64,000 bases of DNA, taken from positions 213,179-277,178 of the forward strand of contig DASZUK010000062.1 of NCBI GenBank assembly GCA_035547695.1, read 5' to 3'. Below, one piece after another: positions 47,284 to 55,491 of this stretch (the first letter of the stretch is position 1; every line of letters begins with the position of its first letter). The notes under the pieces were generated by a model. It worked only from the letters and a program-made list of their open reading frames with translations, was not told the origin of the DNA and did not search any database. This DNA comes from DASZUK01 sp035547695 (lineage in GTDB: Bacteria > Actinomycetota > Acidimicrobiia > Acidimicrobiales > RAAP-2). Position numbers and translations under genes: made by a program.

Positions 47284-48015
47284 TCACACCAGTGGCCACG
47301 GGTACGGCGGCCACTCCCGGTCCCCGTCCGGCGCCGGCAGCTCCCCGGCCTCCACCAGTGCCCGGGCCCGCCGGTGCAGGGCTTCCACTTCGTCGTCGTC
47401 CAGCAGCCCGGCCAGCCCTCCCGGCGGGCCGCCGGCCACCAGCCGTTCCAGGTCCGTGCCGACCCGGTCCGGCAACGGCTCCCCGGCGAAGTCCCAGATG
47501 ACCGTCCGCAGCTTGGCCTCCTCGTGGAAGGTCAGGCCGTGGTCGATGGCCCAGAGCCGGTCCTCGGCCAGCAGCACGTGGCCGCTCTTGCGGTCCGCGT
47601 TGTTGGCCACCACGTCGAACGCCGCCAGGCTGACCAGGGTGGGCCGCCACCGGTCGTCGTCGCGGAGCGTGAAGTAGTGCGACCGCCCGTCCTCGGGCAC
47701 CAGCCGTTGCACCGACCCCGGCCCGAACGGGGCCTCCGCCCGCTCCACCGTCTCCGGTACCAGGCCCCAGCCCAACGCCTCCGACAGCACGTACGCCGCC
47801 ACCTCCCGCCGGTGCAGCCCGCTCGGGAAGTCCCACAACGGCCGTTCCCCCCGGGCCGGCTTGTACACCGCCAGCAGCTCCGTGCCGTCCACCGTGCACG
47901 TCACCAGCAACGTGGCGTTGGAGCTGCCGGCGATCCGGCCGTGCACCGTCATCTCCCCCCGCCCCAGCACCTCCGCCACCGTCGGGGCCGCCTCCGGGGT
48001 GGGCGCCGCCGTCAC
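47284..48015 (-). CDS. SCO1664-family (PI3/4-kinase-like) protein
   Basis: A 243-residue protein of the actinobacterial SCO1664 family. It shows a kinase-like core: LLAVYKPARGERPLWDF, LVSLAAFDVVANNADRKSGH (catalytic-type NNADRKS) and LWAIDHGLTF (metal-binding D). The GTG at 48015 overlaps the DUF3090 stop as GTGA. It is the third gene of a conserved actinobacterial triad; the biochemical role is not established. No mshC follows here, though in many actinobacteria it does. Confidence 0.85.
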   Translation of the reverse strand: MTAAPTPEAAPTVAEVLGRGEMTVHGRIAGSSNATLLVTCTVDGTELLAVYKPARGERPLWDFPSGLHRREVAAYVLSEALGWGLVPETVERAEAPFGPGSVQRLVPEDGRSHYFTLRDDDRWRPTLVSLAAFDVVANNADRKSGHVLLAEDRLWAIDHGLTFHEEAKLRTVIWDFAGEPLPDRVGTDLERLVAGGPPGGLAGLLDDDEVEALHRRARALVEAGELPAPDGDREWPPYPWPLV

Positions 48016-48509
48016 GTCGCCGGCGGTCGGTGGCCGTTCGTCCGGGGGCAGTCGTGGCCCGACGGGTCCAGCGGCAGCCCGCACAGCGGGCACGGCGGCC
48101 GCCCCGCCTCCACCAACTGGGTGGCCCGGATGGCGAACGCCGCCGCCTGCTCCCGGGTGACGGCGATCCGGGCCACCGACCCCTCGTCGTCGTCCTCGCC
48201 GATCTCCTCCACCACCACCACCAGCCGGTCCAGGTCCTCGTCGTAGGACACCCCGATGGTGCCCACCACCCAGTCCGGGTCCACCTCCACGTCGAAGTCC
48301 AGGTCCTCGGGGAGGTGCCCCGGCCGACCCAGCTCCCGGACCAACCGGCCCAGGTAGCTGGCCAGCACCGCCACCTGCTGCTTCTCCACCTTCACCGTCA
48401 ACGTCGCCGGGCCCTGGGCGCAGTGCAGCAGGAACACCCGGTCGCCGACCGGCCCGTAGGTGCCCACCGTGAACCGGTCGGGCGCCGCCATGTCGAAATC
48501 GTCAGTCAC
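48012..48509 (-). CDS. DUF3090 family protein
   Basis: A 165-residue DUF3090 protein (FTVGTYGPVGDRVFLLHCAQGP near the start, VEAGRPPCPLCGLPLDPSGH with a CxxC zinc-type knuckle at the end). Function unknown. The GTG at 48509 overlaps the stop of the phosphatase gene, and the stop overlaps the SCO1664-like start, so all three are coupled. Confidence 0.88.
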   Translation of the reverse strand: MTDDFDMAAPDRFTVGTYGPVGDRVFLLHCAQGPATLTVKVEKQQVAVLASYLGRLVRELGRPGHLPEDLDFDVEVDPDWVVGTIGVSYDEDLDRLVVVVEEIGEDDDEGSVARIAVTREQAAAFAIRATQLVEAGRPPCPLCGLPLDPSGHDCPRTNGHRPPAT

Positions 48510-49144
48510 GACAGCTCCAGGGAAGTGAGGGAGTCGACGGCGTTCACGCACAGCACGTGCGGTCCGCCCGGTCCGTACAGGATGGCCGTCACCGAGCACG
48601 GCGACACCACCAGCCGTTGGAACAGGTCCAGCGGCACCCCGGCGGCACCGGCCACCACCGCCTTGATCGGGTCGGCGTGCGACACCGCCACCACCGTCTT
48701 CCCGGGGTGGGCCGCCACCAGCCGGAGCACCGCGTCGGTGGCCCGCGTGGCCATCTCCGCGAACGACTCCCCCCCGGGGAACCGGAACCCCGCCGGCCAC
48801 CGCTGCACCCTGCCCCAGTCCCTGGTCCGTCCCAGCCGCTTCAGCGACCCCCCGGTCCACCGCCCCATGTCGGCCTCCAGCAGTCCCTGGTCGGTCCGCA
48901 CCCGCAGCCCCAGGGCCTTTGCGATGGGCGCCGCCGTCTCCCTGGTCCGCTCCAACGGCGACGCGTACACCGCCGCCGGCGCCTGCTGCAGCGCGGCGAT
49001 CCGTTCCGCCGCCCGCTCGGCCTGGCCGCGGCCCTCCTCCGACAGGTGCAGTCCGGGCCTCCGCCCCGGCAGCACCGACCCGGTCGTCGGGGTCCGGCCG
49101 TGGCGGACCAAGAGCACCGTGGTCGGTTTCGGGGGAGTGGGCAC
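48506..49144 (-). CDS. Histidine phosphatase superfamily protein (MSMEG_4193-like)
   Basis: A 212-residue phosphoglycerate-mutase-fold phosphatase. The catalytic motif is LLVRHGRT (R14, H15), the acid region LLEADMGRWTGG, and the second His VVAVSHADPIKAV. It is the first gene of the conserved triad. The GTG at 49144 is supported by TACGAT ending 8 bases upstream. Confidence 0.9.
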   Translation of the reverse strand: MPTPPKPTTVLLVRHGRTPTTGSVLPGRRPGLHLSEEGRGQAERAAERIAALQQAPAAVYASPLERTRETAAPIAKALGLRVRTDQGLLEADMGRWTGGSLKRLGRTRDWGRVQRWPAGFRFPGGESFAEMATRATDAVLRLVAAHPGKTVVAVSHADPIKAVVAGAAGVPLDLFQRLVVSPCSVTAILYGPGGPHVLCVNAVDSLTSLELS

Positions 49145-49152
49145 GGGAGCCC

Positions 49153-49162
49153 ATCGTAGGCT
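49153..49162. promoter_or_regulatory. Overlapping back-to-back -10 boxes for the phosphatase and udg genes
   Basis: On the minus strand TACGAT (49158-49153) ends 8 bases before the phosphatase GTG. On the plus strand TAGGCT (49157-49162) ends 7 bases before the udg GTG. They share the TA at 49157-49158 in a 25-bp gap. Confidence 0.6.
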
Positions 49163-49169
49163 GCACGCC

Positions 49170-49862
49170 GTGCCTTCCGACCCGCCGGCCACTTCGCTCG
49201 CCGCCTCCCTCGCCACCCTGGAGGACGAGATCACCCACTGCCGGGCCTGCCCCCGCCTCGTCGCCTGGCGCGAGGCCGTCGCCGCCGCCCCCCGGGCGTC
49301 GTTCGCCGGCCAGACCTACTGGGGCCGTCCGGTCCCCGGGTTCGGGGACCCCGCCGCCCGGCTGGTCATCGTCGGCCTCGCCCCCGCCGCCCACGGCGCC
49401 AACCGCACCGGCCGCATCTTCACCGGCGACCGCTCCGGCGACTGGCTGTACGCCGCCCTGTGGCGGGCCGGCTACGCCAACCAGCCGCACAGCGTCTCCA
49501 GGGACGACGGCCTGGCGTTGCACGGCGCCTGGATCTCCGCCTCCGTCCGCTGCGCCCCGCCCGCCAACAAGCCCACCGGCGACGAGCGGGACCGCTGCCT
49601 GCCCTACCTGGAGCGAGAGCTGCAGCTCCTGGCCGACGCCCGGGTGATCGTCGTGCTGGGCCAGTTCGCCTGCACCGTCGTCGCCGGCCTCTACCGCCTG
49701 CGCCCCCGCCCCCGGTTCGCCCACCTGGCCGAGCACCCCCTGCCCGACGGTCGCACCCTCCTCTGCTCCTACCACCCCAGCCAGCAGAACACCTTCACCG
49801 GCGTCCTCACCGAGCCCATGTTCGACGCCGTCTTCGCCCGGGCCCGCCAGCTCGGCGGCTGA
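49170..49862 (+). CDS. Family 5 uracil-DNA glycosylase (UdgB type)
   Basis: A 230-residue glycosylase for uracil and other deaminated bases. The active-site motif GLAPAAHGANRTGRIFTGDR (69-88) is that of family 5, lacking the catalytic Asp of family 1. Fe-S cysteines include C24 and C27 (HCRACPR) with later ones in VRCAPP and QFACTV. Motif B is SYHPSQQNT. GTG start at 49170. Confidence 0.92.
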   Translation: MPSDPPATSLAASLATLEDEITHCRACPRLVAWREAVAAAPRASFAGQTYWGRPVPGFGDPAARLVIVGLAPAAHGANRTGRIFTGDRSGDWLYAALWRAGYANQPHSVSRDDGLALHGAWISASVRCAPPANKPTGDERDRCLPYLERELQLLADARVIVVLGQFACTVVAGLYRLRPRPRFAHLAEHPLPDGRTLLCSYHPSQQNTFTGVLTEPMFDAVFARARQLGG

Positions 49863-49980
49863 CGGCCGCCGCCGGCTGCTGCCGGGCACCGCCCCGGGCG
49901 CCTGCGCCGGGAGGCCGACCTTGGCGACGAGCTCTATTCCGACGATCGGAGAATCGCTCCGACCTGCCGCGGGGAGGGCC

Positions 49981-51114
49981 CTACTGCGTGGCGGCCGGCG
50001 CCGGCAGCCGGCCCGGCATCGGCACCGCGGTGGCCGGCCACCGCTTCCGGCTGACCCGGCTGAGCTTGCGCATGAGGGCGATGGCCCCCGGGTCGTCGTC
50101 GGCCGGCCGCACCTCCACCGCGTCGGCGGCCACCATGGCGTGGAACAGCTCCCGGCCCCGCTCGGTCCGGATGATGGTCAGGGTCCAGTCGTTGAACGCC
50201 CCGATGCCGCCGGTGGAGATGTCGGCGTGCTCCGCGGCGAAGTCCGGGCAGGACGTGCAGCCCTCCCGGGTCCAGGCGTGGGCCTCCTTCAGCGGGATCT
50301 CGTGGTACCCGCCGTCGCGGGTCCACACCTGGAACACCCCCTTGATGTTCATCTTGACGATGTCCTGGCGGGCCAGCCCGTACTTGGCCTCGAACAGCTC
50401 CGAGAAGATGGCGTCGTCGAACGTCTTGGAGCACAGCAGCCCGATGGACAGGGCGAACCGCCGGGCCACCTTGCCGGCCTTCCGGGCGGCCATCATCGGC
50501 GGCGCCGAGGCCTGGCAGCCCATCCCCACCAGGGCGATCCGCTCGGCACCACCCTCGATGGCCTGGGCGTAGGCCATCGGGTTGGCCGAGTACGTGTACC
50601 GGGACCCCGCCGTCGCCAGCACCTCCTCCCGGGTCCGGGCCACCGTCGGTGCCGCCTTCCAACTGCTGCCGTCGCCCTCCAGGGCCGACACCAGGGCGGC
50701 GTCGATCACGTCGTGCTCCAGGGCGTACACCAGTAGCGCCGACACGAACCCGCCGTCCTGGCCGGCGTGGTGCAGCGCCGGGTCGGTGGCCCGGGCCAGG
50801 ACGATGTCCACCGCGATGCCGGCCACCTCGTCGTCGGTCCGCTCCCGGCCGAACAGGTGCTGCTCGATCTCCGGCTCCCATGTCCGAAAGCGCGGGCAGG
50901 CCCGGGTGCACAGGGTGCACCCCTTGGCGCCGTGGGTGCAGTTGTCCGCCCCCCCTGTGTCGGCCACGTGGAACGGCTTGTACCGGCCGTCGTCGGCGTC
51001 GTAGCCCAGCACGTCGTACGGGCACACCACCACGCAGGCGGAGCATCCGGTGCACAGGCCGGACGTCACCACCTCGTCGTACAGGTGGGCCCAATGGAGT
51101 TTCTCGGGAGGCAC
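49981..51114 (-). CDS. Coenzyme F420 hydrogenase/dehydrogenase beta-subunit family protein (FrhB-like)
   Basis: A 377-residue Fe-S flavoprotein-like enzyme. Two ferredoxin-type clusters are indicated by GLCTGCSACVVVCPYDV and GCTLCTRACPRF. The FrhB domain follows, with AGQDGGFVSALL and GCTSCPDF. In actinobacteria such proteins act as F420- or ferredoxin-linked reductases; the substrate here is unknown. The GTG at 51114 is chosen because TAGGGT ends 7 bases upstream; in-frame starts at 51132 and 51162 lack any signal. Confidence 0.86.
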   Translation of the reverse strand: MPPEKLHWAHLYDEVVTSGLCTGCSACVVVCPYDVLGYDADDGRYKPFHVADTGGADNCTHGAKGCTLCTRACPRFRTWEPEIEQHLFGRERTDDEVAGIAVDIVLARATDPALHHAGQDGGFVSALLVYALEHDVIDAALVSALEGDGSSWKAAPTVARTREEVLATAGSRYTYSANPMAYAQAIEGGAERIALVGMGCQASAPPMMAARKAGKVARRFALSIGLLCSKTFDDAIFSELFEAKYGLARQDIVKMNIKGVFQVWTRDGGYHEIPLKEAHAWTREGCTSCPDFAAEHADISTGGIGAFNDWTLTIIRTERGRELFHAMVAADAVEVRPADDDPGAIALMRKLSRVSRKRWPATAVPMPGRLPAPAATQ

Positions 51115-51121
51115 GTCGTCA

Positions 51122-51127
51122 ACCCTA
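51122..51127 (-). promoter_or_regulatory. -10-like TAGGGT 7 bases before the FrhB-like start
   Basis: On the minus strand TAGGGT is followed by 7 bases and GTG at 51114. It decides the start codon and suggests a leaderless message. Confidence 0.5.
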
Positions 51128-51186
51128 TCCACCCTGGTCCGCCCGGTGCCGAGATCGGCCAACCGGTCGATTGCTCCCGGGGGCGC

Positions 51187-51192
51187 TACCGT
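51187..51192 (+). promoter_or_regulatory. -10-like TACCGT 8 bases before the Fpg-like gene
   Basis: TACCGT is followed by CCCCGGGC and the GTG at 51201, with no ribosome binding site. Confidence 0.5.
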
Positions 51193-51200
51193 CCCCGGGC

Positions 51201-52085
51201 GTGCCGGAGCTGCTGGAGGTCGAGTACTACCGCCAATTGGCCGTCCACGCCCTCGGCCGGCCCATCAGGTCCGTCGCCGTCCCCGACCGCCTGGTCCTCC
51301 GCGGCGACCTGACCCTGGCCGCCCTCCGGCGGGCCCTGGTCGGCCGCTCCCTGGCCGCCGCCCGCCGCCGCGGCAAGCTGCTGCTGCTGGACACCGACGG
51401 CGACGGCCCCACCCTGGGGATGCGGTTCGGGATGACCGGTGGGCTGGTCCTGGACGACCGGCAGGCCATCGAGGACCTGCTGTACGCCCCGGTCGGCTTC
51501 GGCCGGCAGTGGGTCCGGTTCGGGCTCCACTTCGCCGACGGCGGCGCCCTGCTGCTGCACGACCCCCGCCGGTTCGGCCGGGTGGTCCTGGACCCCGACG
51601 AGGACGCCCTCGGCCCCGACGCCGCCACCGTCACCGTCGCCCAGCTCCGCGGGGCCCTGGCCACCCGGCCGGCCGCCGCCGGACCGGCCGGGCACGGCCG
51701 GATGGAGAGCGGCCGACCAGCGAGCGGCCGGGCGGAGGGCGGCCGGCCAGCGAGCCGCCGGGGAGGGGGCCCGGCCCTCAAGGCCCGGCTGCTCGACCAG
51801 TCCCGGCTGGCCGGCCTCGGCAACCTGCTGGTCGACGAGGTCCTCTGGCGCGCCGCCCTGTCCCCCTGCCGGCTCACCGGGTCCCTGTCGGACGCCGACG
51901 TCCGCCGGCTGGCCCAAAACATCCGGTCGACCGTGGCCCAGCTTCTCCGCCGCGGCGGCTCCCACACCGGGGACCTCATGGCGGAACGGCGCACCGGCGG
52001 CCACTGCCCGAAGGACGGCGCCGACCTCCGCCGGGCCACCGTCGGCGGCCGCACCACCTGGTGGTGCCCCCGGCACCAACTGTAG
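51201..52085 (+). CDS. Fpg/Nei-family DNA glycosylase with altered zinc finger
   Basis: A 294-residue glycosylase/AP lyase. After Met removal it begins PELLEVE (Pro nucleophile, catalytic Glu). The beta-hairpin lysine lies in RRGKLLLLD. The H2TH part is ARLLDQSRLAGLGNLLVDEVLW. The C-terminal finger reads HCPKDG and WWCPRH, so two of four expected cysteines are replaced. A Gly/Arg/Ser repeat linker (about 165-190) precedes the H2TH region. It likely repairs oxidised purines or pyrimidines; specificity is unclear. Confidence 0.88.
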   Translation: MPELLEVEYYRQLAVHALGRPIRSVAVPDRLVLRGDLTLAALRRALVGRSLAAARRRGKLLLLDTDGDGPTLGMRFGMTGGLVLDDRQAIEDLLYAPVGFGRQWVRFGLHFADGGALLLHDPRRFGRVVLDPDEDALGPDAATVTVAQLRGALATRPAAAGPAGHGRMESGRPASGRAEGGRPASRRGGGPALKARLLDQSRLAGLGNLLVDEVLWRAALSPCRLTGSLSDADVRRLAQNIRSTVAQLLRRGGSHTGDLMAERRTGGHCPKDGADLRRATVGGRTTWWCPRHQL

Positions 52086-52099
52086 GGGCACCGGCGGGG

Positions 52100-52567
52100 T
52101 CAGCCCCCGGCCAGCTCCTCCAGGACCTTGGCGGCGTGGCCGTCGGCCCGGACGTTGTACCAGGCCCGGCTGATCCTGCCGTTGCCGTCGATCAGGAACG
52201 TCGACCGGATGGTGCCGACGGTCTTGCGGCCGTACATGGTCTTCTCCCCCCAGGCCCCGTAGGCCTCCATGGCCTTGTGCTCCGGGTCGGACAGCAGCGG
52301 GAACGTCAGGCCGTACTTCTCCCTGAACTTGGTGTGCTTGGCCGCCCCGTCCGGCGAGATCCCCACCACCCGGGCCCCGGACCGGCTGAACGCCTGCAGG
52401 TTGTCGTTGAACTGGCAGGCTTCCTTGGTGCAGCCCGGGGTGTCGTCGGCCGGGTAGAAGTACACCACCACCGGGCCGCCGGCGAAGTCCTTCAGGGACA
52501 CCTTGTTGCCGTCCTGGTCCGGAAGGGTGAACGCCGGTGCCTTGCCGCCCGCCTCCAACCTGGCCAT
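52100..52567 (-). CDS. bcp: Thioredoxin-dependent peroxiredoxin (Bcp/PrxQ)
   Basis: A 155-residue peroxiredoxin reducing H2O2 and organic peroxides. YFYPADDTPGCTKEACQF shows the peroxidatic Cys (C46) and the PrxQ-type resolving Cys (C51). The rest matches family length. The ATG follows GGAGGTG. It is convergent with the Fpg-like gene. Confidence 0.95.
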   Translation of the reverse strand: MARLEAGGKAPAFTLPDQDGNKVSLKDFAGGPVVVYFYPADDTPGCTKEACQFNDNLQAFSRSGARVVGISPDGAAKHTKFREKYGLTFPLLSDPEHKAMEAYGAWGEKTMYGRKTVGTIRSTFLIDGNGRISRAWYNVRADGHAAKVLEELAGG

Positions 52568-52646
52568 CTGTCACCTCCTGGTGATCGTCGGGTGACCGAG
52601 CTTGGCACAGCCGGTCCCGATACGCCTGGTTCCGGGAGACCGCTGG

Positions 52647-52652
52647 TAGAAT
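52647..52652 (+). promoter_or_regulatory. -10-like TAGAAT upstream of the DEAD-box helicase gene
   Basis: TAGAAT is a good -10 and would give an unusually long leader of about 90 bases before the helicase ATG. Cold-inducible RNA helicase genes often have regulated leaders, so this stretch deserves notice. Confidence 0.4.
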
Positions 52653-52747
52653 CGGGATGACGACCGGGCCTTTCGACTTGGCGTCAGGGCCCTTCCTTCC
52701 TCTTCCTCGACGGCGCCGGGCCCCGCCACACGACGAGAGAGCAGGAA

Positions 52748-53965
52748 ATGAGCGTAGACACCTACGAGACCGTGCGGAGCTTCGACTCCCTCGGTGTGTC
52801 CGAACCCCTGGTCAAGGCCCTGGCCGACCAGGGCATCGCCACCGCCTTCCCCATCCAGGCCCTGACCATCGCCGACGCCCTGGCCGGCCGAGACGTCTGT
52901 GGCAAGGCCAAGACCGGTTCCGGCAAGACCCTGGCCTTCGGGCTGCCGCTGCTGCAGCGCACCGCCGAGGCCGGCCCCGGCGAGCCGGCCCCCGGCCGCC
53001 CCGCCCGCCCCCGGGCGCTGGTGCTGCTCCCCACCCGGGAGCTGGCCGTGCAGGTCCACGACGTCATCCAGCCGCTGGCCGCCGCCGTCGGCCTGAAAGT
53101 GGTCGCGGTGTACGGCGGTGCCGACATCGACCGGCAGGTGGCCAAGCTGCGCAAGGGCGTCGACGTCATCATCGCCACCCCCGGCCGCCTCATCGACCTC
53201 GGCGACCGCGGCGAGCTGTCGGTGGCCGACCTCGAGACCCTGGTACTGGACGAGGCCGACCGGATGGCCGACATGGGGTTCATGCCCCAGGTCGAGTGGG
53301 TGTTGCGGCGGCTGGAGCGGCCGCACCAGACCCTGCTGTTCTCGGCCACCCTCGACGGCGCGGTCGACCGCCTCGTCAGCCGGTACCTGACCGACCCGGT
53401 CCACCACGAGGTGGCCTCCAGCACCCAGACCGTGGCCGCCATGGAGCACCGGTTCCTGCAGGTGCACCAGATGGACAAGGTCAAGGTGGCCGCGGCCATC
53501 TGCCGGCCGAAGCAGAAGGCCCTGCTGTTCGTCCGCACCAAGCGCGGCGCCGACCGGCTGGTCGAGCAGCTCGGCAAGGAGGGCGTCCGGGCCGCCGCCA
53601 TCCACGGCGACCTCCGGCAGTCCAACCGGGAGAAGGCCCTGGCCGACTTCGCCTCCGGCAAGCTCCCGTTGCTGGTGGCCACCGACGTCGCCGCCCGAGG
53701 GCTGCACATCGACGGGGTCGACGTCGTCATCCACTACGACCCCCCCGAGGACCACAAGGCCTACCTGCACCGCTCCGGCCGCACCGCCCGGGCCGGGTCC
53801 GCCGGGGTCGTCGCCATGCTGGTCCTGTGGAACCAGGTGGTCGAGGCCGAGGTCATCCAGCGCCGGCTCGGCCTGCGCATCCCCATCGTCGAGATGTTCT
53901 CCAACGACCCCCGCCTGGCCGACCTGGCCGCCTGGGAGCCGTCCCCCGACGAGGGTGTCCTCTGA
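52748..53965 (+). CDS. DEAD-box RNA helicase
   Basis: A 405-residue ATP-dependent RNA helicase core. Q-motif region FPIQALTIADAL, motif I AKTGSGKT (54-61), motif Ia PTRELAVQ, motif II LDEADRMADMGF, motif III FSATL, and motif VI HRSGRTARAG are all present. The C-terminal extension is very short. It likely acts in RNA unwinding, ribosome assembly or decay. The ATG follows GAGAGAGCAGGAA. Confidence 0.95.
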   Translation: MSVDTYETVRSFDSLGVSEPLVKALADQGIATAFPIQALTIADALAGRDVCGKAKTGSGKTLAFGLPLLQRTAEAGPGEPAPGRPARPRALVLLPTRELAVQVHDVIQPLAAAVGLKVVAVYGGADIDRQVAKLRKGVDVIIATPGRLIDLGDRGELSVADLETLVLDEADRMADMGFMPQVEWVLRRLERPHQTLLFSATLDGAVDRLVSRYLTDPVHHEVASSTQTVAAMEHRFLQVHQMDKVKVAAAICRPKQKALLFVRTKRGADRLVEQLGKEGVRAAAIHGDLRQSNREKALADFASGKLPLLVATDVAARGLHIDGVDVVIHYDPPEDHKAYLHRSGRTARAGSAGVVAMLVLWNQVVEAEVIQRRLGLRIPIVEMFSNDPRLADLAAWEPSPDEGVL

Positions 53966-54028
53966 CCGTCGCCTGGCCAACCGCCGCCACCCGGCCCGGT
54001 CGCCGGGCCGGCGGCTGACGGGCGGCTG

Positions 54029-54754
54029 ATGGACCGCTGGTCCCCGGACGACGGGGTGGACCGCGTCCTGGTGGTCACCGCCCACCCAGACGACGTCGAC
54101 TTCGGCGCCGCCGGCACCGTGGCCACCTTCACCGACGCCGCCGTCGACGTCGCCTACTGCGTCGTCACCGACGGCGACGCCGGTGGCAGCGACCGCACCC
54201 AGAGCCGGGCCGACATGGCCGCCGTCCGCCGCGACGAGCAGCGCGCCGCCGCCGCGGTGGTGGGCGTCACCGACGTCACCTTCCTCGGCTACCCCGACGG
54301 CCGGCTGGCCCCCACCCTGGAGCTCCGGCGGGACATCAGCCGGGTCATCCGCCGGTTCCGGCCCCAGCGGGTGCTGGCCCAGTCTCCCGACCGCAACTGG
54401 GACCGGCTGTTCGCCAGCCACCCCGACCACCTGGCCGCCGGCGAGGCCGCCGCCTGCGCCGTCTACCCCGACGCCCGCAACCCGTTCGCCCACCCCGACC
54501 TGCTCGACGAGGGGTTGGAGCCGCACACCGTCGACCAGCTCTGGCTGATGGCCTTCCCCACCCCCACCGTCTACGTCGACACCACCGACGCCTTCGACCG
54601 CAAGGTGGCCGCCCTCAGAGCCCACCGCAGCCAACTCAGCGGCGACATGGACGTCGAAAAGCTCCTCCGGGAGTGGTCGTCGGGCGTGGCCAACGCCGCC
54701 GGCCTCCCCGACGGCCGGCTGGCCGAGGCCTTCCGGGTGGTCCAGACCGCCTGA
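54029..54754 (+). CDS. PIG-L/LmbE family deacetylase
   Basis: A 241-residue zinc deacetylase. The metal motif AHPDDVDFGAAGT supplies H19, D21 and D22, and the third ligand lies in SHPDHLAAGEAA. The family includes mycothiol MshB, lipid GlcNAc deacetylases and natural-product enzymes. This sequence is shorter than typical MshB, and no mycothiol genes are adjacent, so the substrate is open. ATG at 54029. Confidence 0.87.
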   Translation: MDRWSPDDGVDRVLVVTAHPDDVDFGAAGTVATFTDAAVDVAYCVVTDGDAGGSDRTQSRADMAAVRRDEQRAAAAVVGVTDVTFLGYPDGRLAPTLELRRDISRVIRRFRPQRVLAQSPDRNWDRLFASHPDHLAAGEAAACAVYPDARNPFAHPDLLDEGLEPHTVDQLWLMAFPTPTVYVDTTDAFDRKVAALRAHRSQLSGDMDVEKLLREWSSGVANAAGLPDGRLAEAFRVVQTA

Positions 54755-54848
54755 CCGACGCCACTTACCTTCTTTCGTTCGGTAACCTTCGGCCCCGGGC
54801 TCCGGAGAGACGGAAGGGCCCGGTCTACGGAGGACGGAGGGCGGACGG

Positions 54849-55445
54849 GTGCGACGGTTCGGGCGGTGGTGGAGAGGGGCGGCGACGGCCTGCGGGATGG
54901 CGGCGGCCCTGGGGGTGGGGACGACCGCGGTGGCCGCCGGGCTGCTGCCCGGGGTGGCCTCGGCCGAAGAGGTCAAGTTCCACGCCCACATGAACGCCTA
55001 CAGCGACGCCGACAACTGCACAGACTGGACATGGAACAGCTCGTCCGCCCGATGCCGGGCCATCGGGGAGGTGATGAACGGGCCGTCGGGGCGGTCGTTC
55101 CCCTTCGAGGGCGCCAACTGGCCGATCGCCATCTCGTGGCACTCGCCGCCGGTGAAGTTCCACGGCTGCACAGGCACCCTGCCGGCCGGGTACAACCGCT
55201 GGATGGAGCTCTCGGTCACCGGCGGCTGGCTCTGCGGCGCGGTCAGCAGCACCGCCCACAACAACGACGCCTTCGTCGTCATGAGCGGCGAGATCAAGAA
55301 CCGTACGGTTCGTCCCTCCAGCACCGACCGCAGCCATCTGGAGAAGCCCGGCGGCCCGCTGTTCCTGTTCGTCGGCTACCACGGCCGGACCCACAACGGG
55401 AAGCACGGCTACGTCTTCGGCCTCCGCGGCTACCTCAACTACTGA
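54849..55445 (+). CDS. Secreted protein of unknown function
   Basis: A 198-residue protein with a clear signal peptide: RRFGRWWRG, a hydrophobic core of about 25 residues and a GVASAEE cleavage site near residue 41. The mature part is rich in Trp, Asn, Ser and Gly, with four cysteines that could form two disulfides (contexts DNCTDW, ARCRAI, HGCTGT, WLCGAV). I do not recognise a family. The GTG follows AGGACGGAGGG. It is a lone gene upstream of the convergent aconitase. Confidence 0.75.
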   Translation: MRRFGRWWRGAATACGMAAALGVGTTAVAAGLLPGVASAEEVKFHAHMNAYSDADNCTDWTWNSSSARCRAIGEVMNGPSGRSFPFEGANWPIAISWHSPPVKFHGCTGTLPAGYNRWMELSVTGGWLCGAVSSTAHNNDAFVVMSGEIKNRTVRPSSTDRSHLEKPGGPLFLFVGYHGRTHNGKHGYVFGLRGYLNY

Positions 55446-55491
55446 TCCGGACCACCCGGCACCGCCGAGCCCCGGGACCGCCGGGCCGGGA

